Shown here: positions 16,133 through 23,609 of the stretch, piece after piece
Layout: every line of letters begins with the position of its first letter
Numbering within the stretch: the stretch's first letter is position 1
IMG/VR virus record: IMGVR_UViG_3300028388_004358
Coordinates: 1 to 33,690 of that record
DNA from: a virus
Strand: one strand, 5' to 3'
DNA: 33,690 nucleotides
The notes under the pieces: model-generated
Database searches by the model: none
What the model was told of the DNA's origin: nothing
What the model saw: only the letters and a program-made list of their open reading frames with translations
Translations under genes and position numbers: made by a program

Positions 16133-16856
16133 GGGGGCTAGTGCCGACCGTATTAAGGGTGTAATCCTTGGTCCAAGTGGTGTGGGGAAAACCTATCTTG
16201 CGTCCACAGCCGGACCAAACACTCTTTTAATATCAGCGGAGTCAGGGCACCTTACTCTAAATAAATTCGACATCCCGATGATTGATCTCACGGTTGATAA
16301 GCAGGATGGCAAAGTCATGGCTCTTGATGAGGCTGGACGCTATCAGAAACTCCTTAAGGTCTTTGATTGGCTTAAGACCGAAGAGGCCAGCAAAAAGTTT
16401 AAAACCATTTACGTTGATGGCATCACCGAGCTTGGTGGGATTGTCATCCGTATGCTTGAAAAGAGCGACAGGTTTGGCTCTCAGAAGATGGCTAAGCCCC
16501 GATATGGTGAGTACACAAAAAAAATGACCAACCTCATTCTGGGGTTCAGGGATCTTCCTTATTACAACATCTGGTTCACGGCCCTTGTTGAGCACAAAGA
16601 AGACGTTGACGAGAAAAGCCAGAAGGTGATCAGAAGACACCCGGCTTCAGTCCTTATGCCGGGGCAAAAGATTCCCGAGAACCTCCCCGCCTTCTTTGAC
16701 GAGATCCTTTATTACGGAATCAAGGGAGATAAGCGCTACATCCTAACCCAGGCGACCGATGAGGCCTTTGCCAAGGACCGCTCTGGGAACCTAGAGAAAT
16801 TTGAAAAACCAAACCTTGCGGAGATCGCAATGAAGATAAAAGGAGTGAACAAATGA
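16113..16856 (+). CDS. Sak4-like RecA-fold ATPase, phage recombinase
   Basis: 247 aa from ATG 16113 (AAGGA 7-8 bases before); the longer reading from TTG 16083 has no ribosome site. Walker A 'GPSGVGKT' at residues 20-27, Walker B region '[12 protein letters not shown]', and the family's '[20 protein letters not shown]' and '[13 protein letters not shown]' segments with a late '[20 protein letters not shown]'. This is the Rad51/RecA-core AAA_24 type of phage single-strand annealing protein or recombinase (Sak4). Family members work with an SSB, and one overlaps this gene by 4 bp, with an exonuclease next. Confidence 0.75.
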   Translation: MFIQSTKGASADRIKGVILGPSGVGKTYLASTAGPNTLLISAESGHLTLNKFDIPMIDLTVDKQDGKVMALDEAGRYQKLLKVFDWLKTEEASKKFKTIYVDGITELGGIVIRMLEKSDRFGSQKMAKPRYGEYTKKMTNLILGFRDLPYYNIWFTALVEHKEDVDEKSQKVIRRHPASVLMPGQKIPENLPAFFDEILYYGIKGDKRYILTQATDEAFAKDRSGNLEKFEKPNLAEIAMKIKGVNK

Positions 16857-17242
16857 GTGGAGTTAATAAAGTCATTATCGTGGGCCGACTTGGAACGGAC
16901 CCTGAAACCAAGACCCTTGATGGTGGAAATACAGTCACCAACATGAGCCTAGCGACAAGTGATCGTTGGACTGACAAGGATGGTAATAAGCAGGAAAAGA
17001 CCGAGTGGCACAAGGTCACTTGCTGGGGGAAGACCGCTGAGAACTGCGCCAAGTATCTTAAGAAAGGTTCTCAAGCTTACATTGAAGGGAAGCTTCAAAC
17101 CCGGTCCTGGGAAGATGATCAAGGTAACAAGAAGTACATGACCGAGGTCGTAGCACAAACTGTGCAGTTTCTTGATTCAAAGGGCGCGTCATCATCATCA
17201 GACAAACCGACTGAAGACAGCAATTCCGAGATTCCGTTTTAA
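16853..17242 (+). CDS. ssb: Single-stranded DNA-binding protein
   Basis: 129 aa, ATGA overlap with the Sak4-like gene. OB-fold of bacterial SSB type: '[20 protein letters not shown]', '[11 protein letters not shown]', '[20 protein letters not shown]' and '[20 protein letters not shown]'. A short Ser/Asp linker leads to the tip 'SNSEIPF', which keeps the terminal Ile-Pro-Phe that docks partner proteins, with fewer acids than the usual D-D-D-I-P-F. Coats ssDNA in replication and supports the Sak4-like annealing ATPase. Confidence 0.92.
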   Translation: MSGVNKVIIVGRLGTDPETKTLDGGNTVTNMSLATSDRWTDKDGNKQEKTEWHKVTCWGKTAENCAKYLKKGSQAYIEGKLQTRSWEDDQGNKKYMTEVVAQTVQFLDSKGASSSSDKPTEDSNSEIPF

Positions 17243-17254
17243 GGGGGGGGATAA

Positions 17255-18133
17255 ATGAATCAATTGTTTGATTGGGAGGGAGAACTCCCCAAGGAAAGCA
17301 TCGAAGAGTATCATCAAAGGGGCGAGTTTTTCTCCTCATCAAACATTAAGGAAATGGGAAAATCGCCATGGCATTACTATAAGAACGTAATCTGTGGCGA
17401 GGGAGAGCCATCCACAAGCCAAGCTCTGGGGACCATTGTTCATGGAGCCCTTCTAGAAGATCGGTTCTCAGAGCTTGTGGCGATCCCGACAAAATGGGAA
17501 ACCATGGCTGATCAAAAAAAGCGCGGGGTGGAAACACCCCGATCAGTCGCTGACCAAAAACAAGACTTCATTAATCACCACGAGGGCTTTGCGGTCTCTC
17601 AAGCTGATTATGAAAAGGTTGAAGGGATGTATGATGCCTTTCACAAAGACTCGCTAGCTCAGTCACTCATTGATAAAGACAACCTCGTTGAGCGTGGCTA
17701 TGCCTATTGGGATAAAGACAGCGAAGTAAAGTGCCGCTTTCGGCCTGATATCATTAACCTCAAAAAGGGTTACATTGTCGATTATAAGACCGCTCGCTCA
17801 GCACGCGAGTCCTCATTTAAGTGGGCTGTCATAAACTATGGTTATCACATCAGTGCGGCTCACTATATGATTGGGGCCGAGAGGCTTTTTCCAGGTGCCA
17901 TTGATACATTTTATTTTATAGTGCAAGAAAATTCACACCCCTTCGCGTGCGCCACCTACCGCTTGTCGGCCACAGACATCATGTTCGGGGCCACACTCCG
18001 CTCTCAATATATTAAGAAAATCCAAAAGTACGCCAAGCTTGAAGAGTGGCCTGGTTACACCATAGACATCAAAGAGTTACAGCTTCCCGATGCGGGATAT
18101 GACATGGAGGATTTCGACAGTGAAGCTCAGTAA
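17255..18133 (+). CDS. PD-(D/E)XK exonuclease, RecE/YqaJ-like
   Basis: 292 aa, strong ribosome site (aaggggggg) before ATG. 'GTIVHGALLED' (His64) is the helix before the catalytic core; 'CRFRPDIINL' gives Asp165 and 'YIVDYKTA' gives Asp176 and Lys178, the D-x-K part of the PD-(D/E)XK site; 'YHISAAHYMIG' is the following helix with the conserved Tyr/His and Gln-like position. This is the layout of RecE-like exonucleases (DUF3799 type) that resect dsDNA ends to give ssDNA for annealing. It completes a recombination set with the Sak4-like ATPase and SSB. The 3' end overlaps the next gene by 14 bp. Confidence 0.75.
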   Translation: MNQLFDWEGELPKESIEEYHQRGEFFSSSNIKEMGKSPWHYYKNVICGEGEPSTSQALGTIVHGALLEDRFSELVAIPTKWETMADQKKRGVETPRSVADQKQDFINHHEGFAVSQADYEKVEGMYDAFHKDSLAQSLIDKDNLVERGYAYWDKDSEVKCRFRPDIINLKKGYIVDYKTARSARESSFKWAVINYGYHISAAHYMIGAERLFPGAIDTFYFIVQENSHPFACATYRLSATDIMFGATLRSQYIKKIQKYAKLEEWPGYTIDIKELQLPDAGYDMEDFDSEAQ

Positions 18134-18371
18134 CCTCAACGCTTTGATCTCAAAAAAAATTGCCGATAGTGACCTTACTAAAACCGAGATGGCAGATGCC
18201 CTTGGTGTAAGCCTTCAGACATTTAACTACCGCTACCAGCAAGGGATATTGGAGTGGAGCGAGATCGCAAAGCTTAAAAAGATTGGTCTTCCAATTACTT
18301 TAAAAGAATTCAGTGAGGCTATGACAAAAGACCTTGGCGCCCCTGTAACAGTTAGAAGGCCTAGAACATGA
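18120..18371 (+). CDS. Helix-turn-helix DNA-binding protein
   Basis: 83 aa from GTG 18120, chosen because GGAGG stands 9 bases upstream; the ATG at 18090 has no ribosome site and lies inside the exonuclease gene. 'LTKTEMADALGVSLQTFNYR' is a helix-turn-helix with recognition helix 'SLQTFNYRYQQG', followed by 'EIAKLKKIGLPITLKEFSEA'. It resembles small phage Cro- or CII-like regulators. It ends in an ATGA overlap with the next gene. Its operator is unknown. Confidence 0.6.
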   Translation: MKLSNLNALISKKIADSDLTKTEMADALGVSLQTFNYRYQQGILEWSEIAKLKKIGLPITLKEFSEAMTKDLGAPVTVRRPRT

Positions 18372-18670
18372 GCGTTGATGATTCTCTAAAGCAATACGAG
18401 ACTTATTTGCAAAATATCCCCCCTCGCGTGCAGGAAGAGTGGATCAGATACTATGGCGTTGAGTTTGTTTTAGAGCACATTGGTGAGGCCAGAATCTTTG
18501 AAATGAGCGACCCAAAGCCTGACCGCATTCGGGCTAAATTCATAACCAATTGGCTTATTAAGGCCAGGAAAGACCAGAAGACCGTCCACGCCCAAGCCCA
18601 GTATGCCGAGGAGCTTCGGCGCAAGCGCGAGGCTGACCGGGTGATCGAAGAAAACCAGGGGTACATGTAG
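18368..18670 (+). CDS. Hypothetical replication-module protein
   Basis: 100 aa, ATGA overlap. Charged and helical, C terminus very basic/acidic ('QYAEELRRKREADRVIEENQ'). No family recognised. Position between an HTH regulator and the primase suggests a replication accessory or loader-type role, but no ATPase motif is present. Confidence 0.55.
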   Translation: MSVDDSLKQYETYLQNIPPRVQEEWIRYYGVEFVLEHIGEARIFEMSDPKPDRIRAKFITNWLIKARKDQKTVHAQAQYAEELRRKREADRVIEENQGYM

Positions 18671-18671
18671 A

Positions 18672-19514
18672 ATGCTCTATGCGATGGCTGAAAACATAGG
18701 GGATAATTTTACCCCTCCGCGCCCGGTTTCACTTGATGAGGCCCGAAGGCTAAATGAGAGCTCAAACACTGGGATCTTTCGGGCTGTGAATGAATTTAAT
18801 GGCCGCAGAAAAAAAGAGTGTCTCAAGGCCATTAAGGCTTGGCACGTTGATATAGATGAGGGCACTAAGCGTGAGCAAATCTTAAAAATCAACAGCTCCC
18901 CAATTTGGCCCTCCCGCGTGGTCGAAAGCAAGAACGGATTCCACGTTTATTTCAACGCAATTGATGCGGAACTCTGTTATCACCGCCTAATTGTGGATGG
19001 TCTGAATCGTTTCTTCGGTGGGGATGAAAAGGCCAAGATGGTGACAGTCCTTTTAAGAGAGCCTGGGTTTTGGCATAAAAAAGACCCTCGCGCGCCCTTT
19101 AAGGTGACAGAACGGATGAATCTTCAGACCCGCTACACCGATGAAGAGATGATGTACTTTTTCCCTGTTGAAAAGAAAAAGGGTCCTCCGATCACCGCTC
19201 TAGAGGCCGAAAAAGCTAATATCAACTTAGACAAGCTGACTGAGTTTTTAGATAACCTGGATCATGAGTGGGCTTTATCAAGGCTCTCAGGGACTGCTTG
19301 GGTTGGTGGTGAGACCTATGAGTTTAAAGATGTGGCCAATGGACATAAGAACATCTGGGTTAATGGGCGCTCGACAAGCTGTTTTATTGACAAGGACAAG
19401 ATGATTGGCGCTGTCCCTGGGGGGCCGAGTATTTTCCAGTGGCTCAAGTATTTCAATTATGACAATCGACAAGTGTACCGAATTTTAAAAGAGGTCTTTA
19501 GTGGGAGAGTCTAA
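18672..19514 (+). CDS. Archaeo-eukaryotic-type DNA primase (RepB-primase-like)
   Basis: 280 aa, starting one base after the previous stop. The three AEP motifs are in order: 'AWHVDIDEG' with Asp60 and Asp62 (metal-binding D-x-D), 'SKNGFHVYFN' with His91, and 'LLREPGFWHKKDPRAPFKV' (128-146), the third motif with its Pro-Gly-Phe and His. The C-terminal region ends with 'GHKNIWVNGRSTSCFIDKDK' and 'PSIFQWLKYFNYD', a pattern also seen ahead of phage helicase domains. It would make primers for replication and overlaps the helicase gene by 14 bp. No polymerase gene is seen. Confidence 0.72.
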   Translation: MLYAMAENIGDNFTPPRPVSLDEARRLNESSNTGIFRAVNEFNGRRKKECLKAIKAWHVDIDEGTKREQILKINSSPIWPSRVVESKNGFHVYFNAIDAELCYHRLIVDGLNRFFGGDEKAKMVTVLLREPGFWHKKDPRAPFKVTERMNLQTRYTDEEMMYFFPVEKKKGPPITALEAEKANINLDKLTEFLDNLDHEWALSRLSGTAWVGGETYEFKDVANGHKNIWVNGRSTSCFIDKDKMIGAVPGGPSIFQWLKYFNYDNRQVYRILKEVFSGRV

Positions 19515-20475
19515 AGATGCTCGGCTTAAAAACTATGATGGCTTCAAATCAGCGAAGGTCTCGGCAAAAGATATTCAGAACCGTCTTCAGCACGCCAAGA
19601 ACAAGGCTATCAAAACAGGCATTGAGGTTGTTGATGATGTCTTTGGTGGGATTTTGCCAAACGACATTGTGCTCCTGGGTGCAAAGACTGGGGTTGGAAA
19701 AACGGCCCTTGCTTCAAAGGTCGCACTTCACAACACGATGCTTGGTAAAAAAATCTATATGTACGCTCTTGAGGCTGAGCCAGAGGAGATTCAGATGAGA
19801 ATTCTCTATGAGCGCTTAGTGGCAAAGGCCAGGGCTTTTAACCCAAAGAAGAAGTATAATTTCAAGCACTGGAGACTTGGAAAGTACGAAGAGCTAAATC
19901 ACTATTATGATGAGTGCCTTGAAGAGCTCAATAACTTTGAAAACCTCTTTATCTATTACCGAAAGCAAGAGTTCGGCATTGATGAATTCATAAAGCTCAC
20001 GATGAGTGTCAAGAACGACGCAGACCTTATCATCATTGATCACATCCACTATTTCGATGGCGTTAACGAAAACGAGGCGCTGAGTGAAGCGATAAAGAAG
20101 ATCCGCGATATCTCTCTTTTAACTGGCGTGCCGGTGGTGATCTTGGCTCACTTGAGAAAGTCTCAGGGAAATGAGTTTAAGTTGGTGCCAAACCTTGATG
20201 ATTTTCATGGGTCCTCAGATCTCTCAAAGGTGTGTACTAAGGGCGTGATCTTGGCCCCTGGGAATCAAAAAGGTGACAGCACGCAGACTCTTTTTTCGTT
20301 TCCAAAGTTTCGGGGCTTTTCAACGCCATCAAAGTTTTTATTTCGCTGTGATTACGACATTTATTTAAACCAATACGCGCCGACCTATACGGTGCATCGA
20401 TTTAAGTACAACACTGTGAAATTAAATTTAGACGAAAACCTAGTAGACCCGGAGGAACTATCGTGGCTTGGCTAA
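19501..20475 (+). CDS. DnaB-like replicative helicase (RecA-fold, SF4)
   Basis: 324 aa, GTG start inside the end of the primase gene. Only the C-terminal ATPase core of DnaB is present: Walker A 'GAKTGVGKT' (60-68), 'IYMYALEAEPEEIQMRIL' (H1a-type Glu), Walker B 'ADLIIIDHIHYFDG' and 'VPVVILAHLRKS' (H3/H4 region with the sensor), then 'LDDFHGSSDLSKVCTKGVIL'. It lacks the DnaB N-terminal domain, like T7 gp4 and plasmid-type helicases paired with a separate primase. Unwinds the fork with the primase encoded just before. Confidence 0.8.
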   Translation: MGESKDARLKNYDGFKSAKVSAKDIQNRLQHAKNKAIKTGIEVVDDVFGGILPNDIVLLGAKTGVGKTALASKVALHNTMLGKKIYMYALEAEPEEIQMRILYERLVAKARAFNPKKKYNFKHWRLGKYEELNHYYDECLEELNNFENLFIYYRKQEFGIDEFIKLTMSVKNDADLIIIDHIHYFDGVNENEALSEAIKKIRDISLLTGVPVVILAHLRKSQGNEFKLVPNLDDFHGSSDLSKVCTKGVILAPGNQKGDSTQTLFSFPKFRGFSTPSKFLFRCDYDIYLNQYAPTYTVHRFKYNTVKLNLDENLVDPEELSWLG

Positions 20476-20654
20476 CAGAGGCTGAATTGAAGACGTTGGA
20501 AAAGAAGGCGGGCTTCATCGGCGTGATTCATAGAGAGGGTTATGAGGAGACTCGTATCGAAGTGCAAAGGCTTATTGATGAGTACAGGCAGCTAAGAAAG
20601 GAGTTGGAAAATGAGAGTTCCAGTCGGGATTTATCTTCGCGAAAAGAGGATTGA
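20463..20654 (+). CDS. Small coiled-coil hypothetical protein
   Basis: 63 aa, GTG start with GGAGG eight bases before, overlapping the helicase end by 13 bp. Mostly charged helix ('EAELKTLEKKAGFIGVIHRE', 'RIEVQRLIDEYRQLRKELEN'). Not recognised. Part of the replication operon. Confidence 0.5.
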   Translation: MAWLTEAELKTLEKKAGFIGVIHREGYEETRIEVQRLIDEYRQLRKELENESSSRDLSSRKED

Positions 20655-20859
20655 GTCTGGCTTGCGCCAGGTTGATGTGAGCCGAGCCATTGGCTACACG
20701 AGTGCGCAGTTTGTCTCGAATGTTGAGCGTGGGCTCTGTGATCCACCACTAGCAGTCATTGGGGTGTGGTCGGATCTTGTTGGCGCAAACAAGAACACTG
20801 TTTTTAATAAAATGATGAACAACTATAGAGGTAAGGTTCGGGAGGGCCTGGGCTTATGA
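20611..20859 (+). CDS. XRE-family HTH regulator
   Basis: 82 aa, overlaps the preceding gene by 44 bp, with AAGGAG before ATG. 'YLREKRIESGLRQVDVSRAI' and 'GYTSAQFVSNVERGLCDPPL' are a textbook XRE/Cro helix-turn-helix (turn at 'GYT', recognition helix 'SAQFVSNVE'). No dimerisation or cleavage domain. It may be a Cro-like control protein and is one candidate reader of the palindromic operators. Confidence 0.75.
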   Translation: MRVPVGIYLREKRIESGLRQVDVSRAIGYTSAQFVSNVERGLCDPPLAVIGVWSDLVGANKNTVFNKMMNNYRGKVREGLGL

Positions 20860-21473
20860 TTAGGAATCAAGGGGGAAACATGGTTTTAGATATGATTATA
20901 TTGGGTCTGATAGTGGCAACGCTTGTGGTGATATTTTGGGTCAAAGGTTATTCGGAAAAACCATCAAAGGTTTCATTGAGTAACGAGGCCTCAATCCGCG
21001 ACATGAGTGGCCACTTAAACGAGCACGATGAGGCCATTAAGAGCATTGAGGGTAAGCTCGATGAGTTGGATACAGGCCTTGAGGAAATCGATAATTTTGC
21101 TAAGGCCAATAAGGCTGAGATCGACACGGTAAAGGAAGCTAGAGGTAAGATTGAGGACCGCATTGAACGCCTTGAGGCTGTTGTGGCAGAGCTCAGTGAG
21201 CGGGTGCAGAGCGTCCCTAGAGAGATGAGCTTTAAAATCCAGGCCCTAAAGGAGAGCATTCCAATGGAGATTCAGAACGCGAAGTTTATTTCCAAGTCTT
21301 GGATTGATTACGAGCGCCGCGAGGTAACTGGAAGAAATGGCAAGCGGATTGAGCGCATGGTGCCGGTGAGAAAACAATATATGAAGTCGATTCACCCAAA
21401 GACGAAGCGCTCTAAATTTAATATGCCGGGAGTCAGGGAGGCTAAGGATCAGATTGTGGAGGCTGGACTGTGA
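20856..21473 (+). CDS. Single-pass membrane protein with long coiled coil
   Basis: 205 aa from ATG 20856 (ATGA overlap); an alternative start ATG 20880 has aggggg five bases before and may be the true one (197 aa). Hydrophobic segment at 'MIILGLIVATLVVIFWV' near the N terminus, then a heptad-rich coiled coil to about residue 150 ('LNEHDEAIKSIEGKLDELDT', 'IEDRIERLEAVVAELSERVQ'), and a basic C-terminal tail ('YMKSIHPKTKRSKFN'). Not recognised. Could be a replication-complex anchor; no evidence beyond topology. Confidence 0.6.
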   Translation: MIRNQGGNMVLDMIILGLIVATLVVIFWVKGYSEKPSKVSLSNEASIRDMSGHLNEHDEAIKSIEGKLDELDTGLEEIDNFAKANKAEIDTVKEARGKIEDRIERLEAVVAELSERVQSVPREMSFKIQALKESIPMEIQNAKFISKSWIDYERREVTGRNGKRIERMVPVRKQYMKSIHPKTKRSKFNMPGVREAKDQIVEAGL

Positions 21474-21631
21474 TCGAGGTCACGATTGCGCCCGCCGTTA
21501 ACGGGTACATTGTTCTGTATGATGATGGCGAGGTTGTTCGCCGCCATGTCTTCGCCACCATCGAGTCTGCATTCAGGTTTATCAGAGAGCATTTTGAGGG
21601 GGATCAGGATGGTGAGAAAAGAGACGAGTGA
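21470..21631 (+). CDS. Small hypothetical protein
   Basis: 53 aa, GTG start in a GTGA overlap with the membrane protein stop. Sequence is a beta hairpin-like start ('APAVNGYIVLYDDGEVVRRH') followed by a helix and acidic tail, a common pattern of tiny phage proteins. The same DNA after 21609 also encodes the start of the next small membrane protein in another frame. Confidence 0.55.
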   Translation: MIEVTIAPAVNGYIVLYDDGEVVRRHVFATIESAFRFIREHFEGDQDGEKRDE

Positions 21632-21728
21632 GATGCTAATGATACTGGGTGTAGCCCTAGGCTTTGGCTGTGGCTTTGCCTTTGGGTTTTTTGTTTTTGT
21701 CATTAGTTTGAATACGCCTATTAATTGA
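21609..21728 (+). CDS. Very small membrane protein
   Basis: 39 aa: 'MVRKETSEMLMILGVALGFG' followed by a Phe/Gly-rich hydrophobic helix to 'VFVISLNTPIN'. One membrane segment with a positively charged N terminus. GAGGGGG lies about 6 bases before ATG. It overlaps the previous gene by 23 bp. Could be an early inner-membrane peptide; no function assigned. Confidence 0.5.
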   Translation: MVRKETSEMLMILGVALGFGCGFAFGFFVFVISLNTPIN

Positions 21729-21744
21729 TTAAGGGGGCTGTGTG

Positions 21745-22005
21745 ATGGACGAGTTTGAAAAGCCAAGAGTCATCTGGCAAGTGGTGGACTTTGAAGATTT
21801 CCCTAGGCGATGGGTTTTAGAGACTGAGTACGACAAACTCCGCACCGAAAACCAACGCTTGAGAGAGGCGCTTGAGATCATTGAAAGGATGGGAATAATA
21901 ATGATTCCATGCCCTGATAATAAACCAGGCTGCTTAGTCGCTCACTATCGTTATAATGATCAGGCGAAAAAAGCCAAACAAGCCCTAGAGGGCGAGGGGG
22001 AGTGA
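21745..22005 (+). CDS. Hypothetical coiled-coil protein
   Basis: 86 aa from ATG 21745 with AAGGGGG 7 bases before; GTG at 21742 is less likely. 'EYDKLRTENQRLREALEIIE' is a short coiled coil of the type seen in many small phage proteins, followed by a Cys-Pro segment and 'RYNDQAKKAKQALEGEGE', which is the usual C-terminal tail of such proteins. No function known. The next gene starts directly after its stop codon. Confidence 0.6.
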   Translation: MDEFEKPRVIWQVVDFEDFPRRWVLETEYDKLRTENQRLREALEIIERMGIIMIPCPDNKPGCLVAHYRYNDQAKKAKQALEGEGE

Positions 22006-22833
22006 TTGTTGCACTCACTTGATTTATTTACAGGATACGGGGGGATTACGCTTGCACTAGAACCCTGGTGCAAGCCAATAGCTTATGTCGAAATTGAAGA
22101 ATACGCGCAAAGGATTATCGCAGAGAGAATGGCCGATGGGTCTCTCCCAAGAGCTCCAATACTTGCAGATGTCAAAAACATCAAAGGTGAGCCTGGGGAC
22201 TGTGACATCATCGTTGGGGGATTCCCCTGCCAGGACATCAGTGTTGCAGGAAATGGCGCTGGCTTGGAAGGGGAGCGAAGCGGTCTTTTTTACGAAATTG
22301 CTCGCCTTACCAAAGAAATACAGCCCCGTTTTGTTTTTCTCGAAAACGTGCCGGCAATACGCACTAGAGGATTATATCATGTCGCCGAAGAATTTTCCTC
22401 AATGGGGTATGATTGTCGATGGACAATTGTGTCTGCCAACTATGCTGGAGCCCCTCACCAGAGGAAGAGATTTTTCATGCTTGCCCACTCCAGCGGCGAC
22501 AATGGGGGGAGGAAACAGGGGCGGAGCTCAAGGGAGAGTGGGCAAGTTCCGCCCGAGCCTCGAAACAATGGCAAGCAAGGGGATGCTCCCGACTCCGCTG
22601 AGTCGGGATTGGAAAGGTTCAAGTGGAAAAAATCGACACACTCAACAATTACCCAATTTAGTGGAGTCAGATGGCAAGAAATTAAGCCCACGGTTTGTCG
22701 AGGCGATTATGGGCCTAAGACCCGGGTGGACCGAATTAAAGCCCTTGGGAACGGAGTCGTGCCAGCACAAGCAAGATTAGCATTTGAATATTTGTTGGGA
22801 TTGATCGAAACCCAAGACCAAGAGGAGAAGTAG
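22006..22833 (+). CDS. dcm: DNA (cytosine-5) methyltransferase
   Basis: 275 aa, TTG start (a second TTG follows at 22009) after GAGGGGGAG. Motif I 'SLDLFTGYGGITLAL', motif II acid 'YVEIEEYA', motif IV 'GGFPCQDIS' with nucleophile Cys75, motif VI 'FVFLENVPAI', motif VIII 'APHQRKRFFMLA', motif X 'IKALGNGVVPAQA'. All catalytic parts are present, so it should methylate C5 of cytosine and protect phage DNA from host restriction. The recognition region (about 160-235) is short and hydrophilic ('GRKQGRSSRESGQVPPEPRN'). This fits its other role: the complementary frame carries a 231-codon ORF across the same DNA. No cognate restriction nuclease is seen. Confidence 0.88.
   Translation: MLHSLDLFTGYGGITLALEPWCKPIAYVEIEEYAQRIIAERMADGSLPRAPILADVKNIKGEPGDCDIIVGGFPCQDISVAGNGAGLEGERSGLFYEIARLTKEIQPRFVFLENVPAIRTRGLYHVAEEFSSMGYDCRWTIVSANYAGAPHQRKRFFMLAHSSGDNGGRKQGRSSRESGQVPPEPRNNGKQGDAPDSAESGLERFKWKKSTHSTITQFSGVRWQEIKPTVCRGDYGPKTRVDRIKALGNGVVPAQARLAFEYLLGLIETQDQEEK
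22085..22780 (+). CDS. Overlapping-frame ORF nested in the methyltransferase gene
   Basis: 231 aa in the +1 frame relative to dcm and wholly inside it. The protein is not random-looking: 'SPARTS' (47-52) lies opposite motif IV, 'LPTPAA' (133-138) and 'LPTPLSRDWKGSSG' (168-181) lie opposite the recognition region, and 'LSPRFVEAIMG' with 'RPGWTELKPLGTES' (200-225) lies opposite motif X. I recall stand-alone phage proteins next to cytosine methyltransferases with the same elements (SPARTS; LPTP-x-A-x-D-x-K-G; P-x-F-V-E-x-x-M-G-x-x-x-G-W-T-[DE]-L). ATG 22085 has no clear ribosome site, so a later start or coupled re-initiation is possible. Function unknown. Confidence 0.55.
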   Translation: MSKLKNTRKGLSQREWPMGLSQELQYLQMSKTSKVSLGTVTSSLGDSPARTSVLQEMALAWKGSEAVFFTKLLALPKKYSPVLFFSKTCRQYALEDYIMSPKNFPQWGMIVDGQLCLPTMLEPLTRGRDFSCLPTPAATMGGGNRGGAQGRVGKFRPSLETMASKGMLPTPLSRDWKGSSGKNRHTQQLPNLVESDGKKLSPRFVEAIMGLRPGWTELKPLGTESCQHKQD

Positions 22834-22835
22834 AG

Positions 22836-23150
22836 ATGAGCAAGACTAGACCGAGGGAGTTTTGGGTTGAAGTTTATAAAAGTGGAATGCCAGCACAGGC
22901 TGTAAAGCGAGACCTCAAGCCTTCTCTGTACTCAATCGGAGGCCGTGAGTGGATTCGCACCATCGAACACCAAGCCTACGCTGAGGCCTGCGAGTTGATT
23001 GGGGAGGTTGAGGAGCATCTATTGACTTTAAGTAGAGTCGGACAACCTTTGGACTATGATAAATTTCCGCAGAGAATTGAAAGCGTCAAAGAAATAGCCA
23101 GACAAGCCCTAGAAAAAATCAAGGCGTGGAGGACCACCAATGAAAGGTGA
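22836..23150 (+). CDS. Hypothetical phage protein
   Basis: 104 aa, GAGGAGAAG before ATG. Begins 'REFWVEVYKSGMPAQAVKRD', then a helical region with 'HQAYAEACELIGEVEEHLLT'. The tail 'ESVKEIARQALEKIKAW' is the same type of C-terminal helix seen in neighbouring small early proteins. Not recognised. It overlaps the next tiny gene by 11 bp. Confidence 0.55.
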   Translation: MSKTRPREFWVEVYKSGMPAQAVKRDLKPSLYSIGGREWIRTIEHQAYAEACELIGEVEEHLLTLSRVGQPLDYDKFPQRIESVKEIARQALEKIKAWRTTNER

Positions 23151-23259
23151 AGCCATAGTCTACGATGCTCTAATCAATGAACTGTTCATCATGCCTTGGG
23201 GTTTTTGGTTAGGTGCGCTGACTGCTTATCCAAGATTTGAAATTGTGGGGGAGTTATGA
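23140..23259 (+). CDS. Very small hypothetical protein
   Basis: 39 aa, ATG inside the end of the preceding gene and stop overlapping the next start (ATGA). 'AIVYDALINELFIMPWGFWL' is a hydrophobic beta-type pattern common in tiny early phage proteins of unknown function. Tight overlaps on both sides are the main support. Confidence 0.5.
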   Translation: MKGEAIVYDALINELFIMPWGFWLGALTAYPRFEIVGEL

Positions 23260-23609
23260 CCAAGACACAGAAGAAAAAGAAAGTTGAATCGCTTGCCAAA
23301 AAATACGCCGAGAAACTTAATCTTGGCCATTGGAAAATTAATGTGATTCTATCCGACCAAAAAGACTCCGATTGCTGTGCTGAGATCAAATCAGATGATC
23401 GATATTTATTTATGACTATCACAGTTTATCCAGAGGCTTTTATTGAACCGAACGATATCGACCACATTATTAAGCACGAGGTTTGTCACTGCTTAACTGA
23501 CCCTTTTTACAAGGCATTCATGGATCTTTTAAACGCCAAGTTTAGAACACATTATGAGATTGAGGACATTAGAGAAAGACTGACTGAGCAGATAGCGGGG
23601 CTTATATGA
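23256..23609 (+). CDS. Zincin-like (HExxH) putative metallopeptidase
   Basis: 117 aa. 'LAKKYAEKLNLGHWKINVIL' opens a small alpha/beta protein; 'DIDHIIKHEVCHCLTDPFYK' contains H-E-V-C-H (74-78), the zinc-binding helix of SprT/ImmA-type zincins, and a later 'YEIEDIRERLTEQIAGL' can supply the third ligand, Glu. Length is minimal for the family. Similar proteins are widespread in phage early regions; the substrate is unknown. ATGA overlaps on both sides. Confidence 0.6.
   Translation: MTKTQKKKKVESLAKKYAEKLNLGHWKINVILSDQKDSDCCAEIKSDDRYLFMTITVYPEAFIEPNDIDHIIKHEVCHCLTDPFYKAFMDLLNAKFRTHYEIEDIRERLTEQIAGLI

Noticed and set aside
22000-22017. GAGTG-N7-CACTC hairpin at the start of the methyltransferase gene, similar to the operator half-sites
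   Set aside because: Spacer and arms differ from the operator family, and it spans the ribosome site and start codon; it may tune translation but is too short to call.
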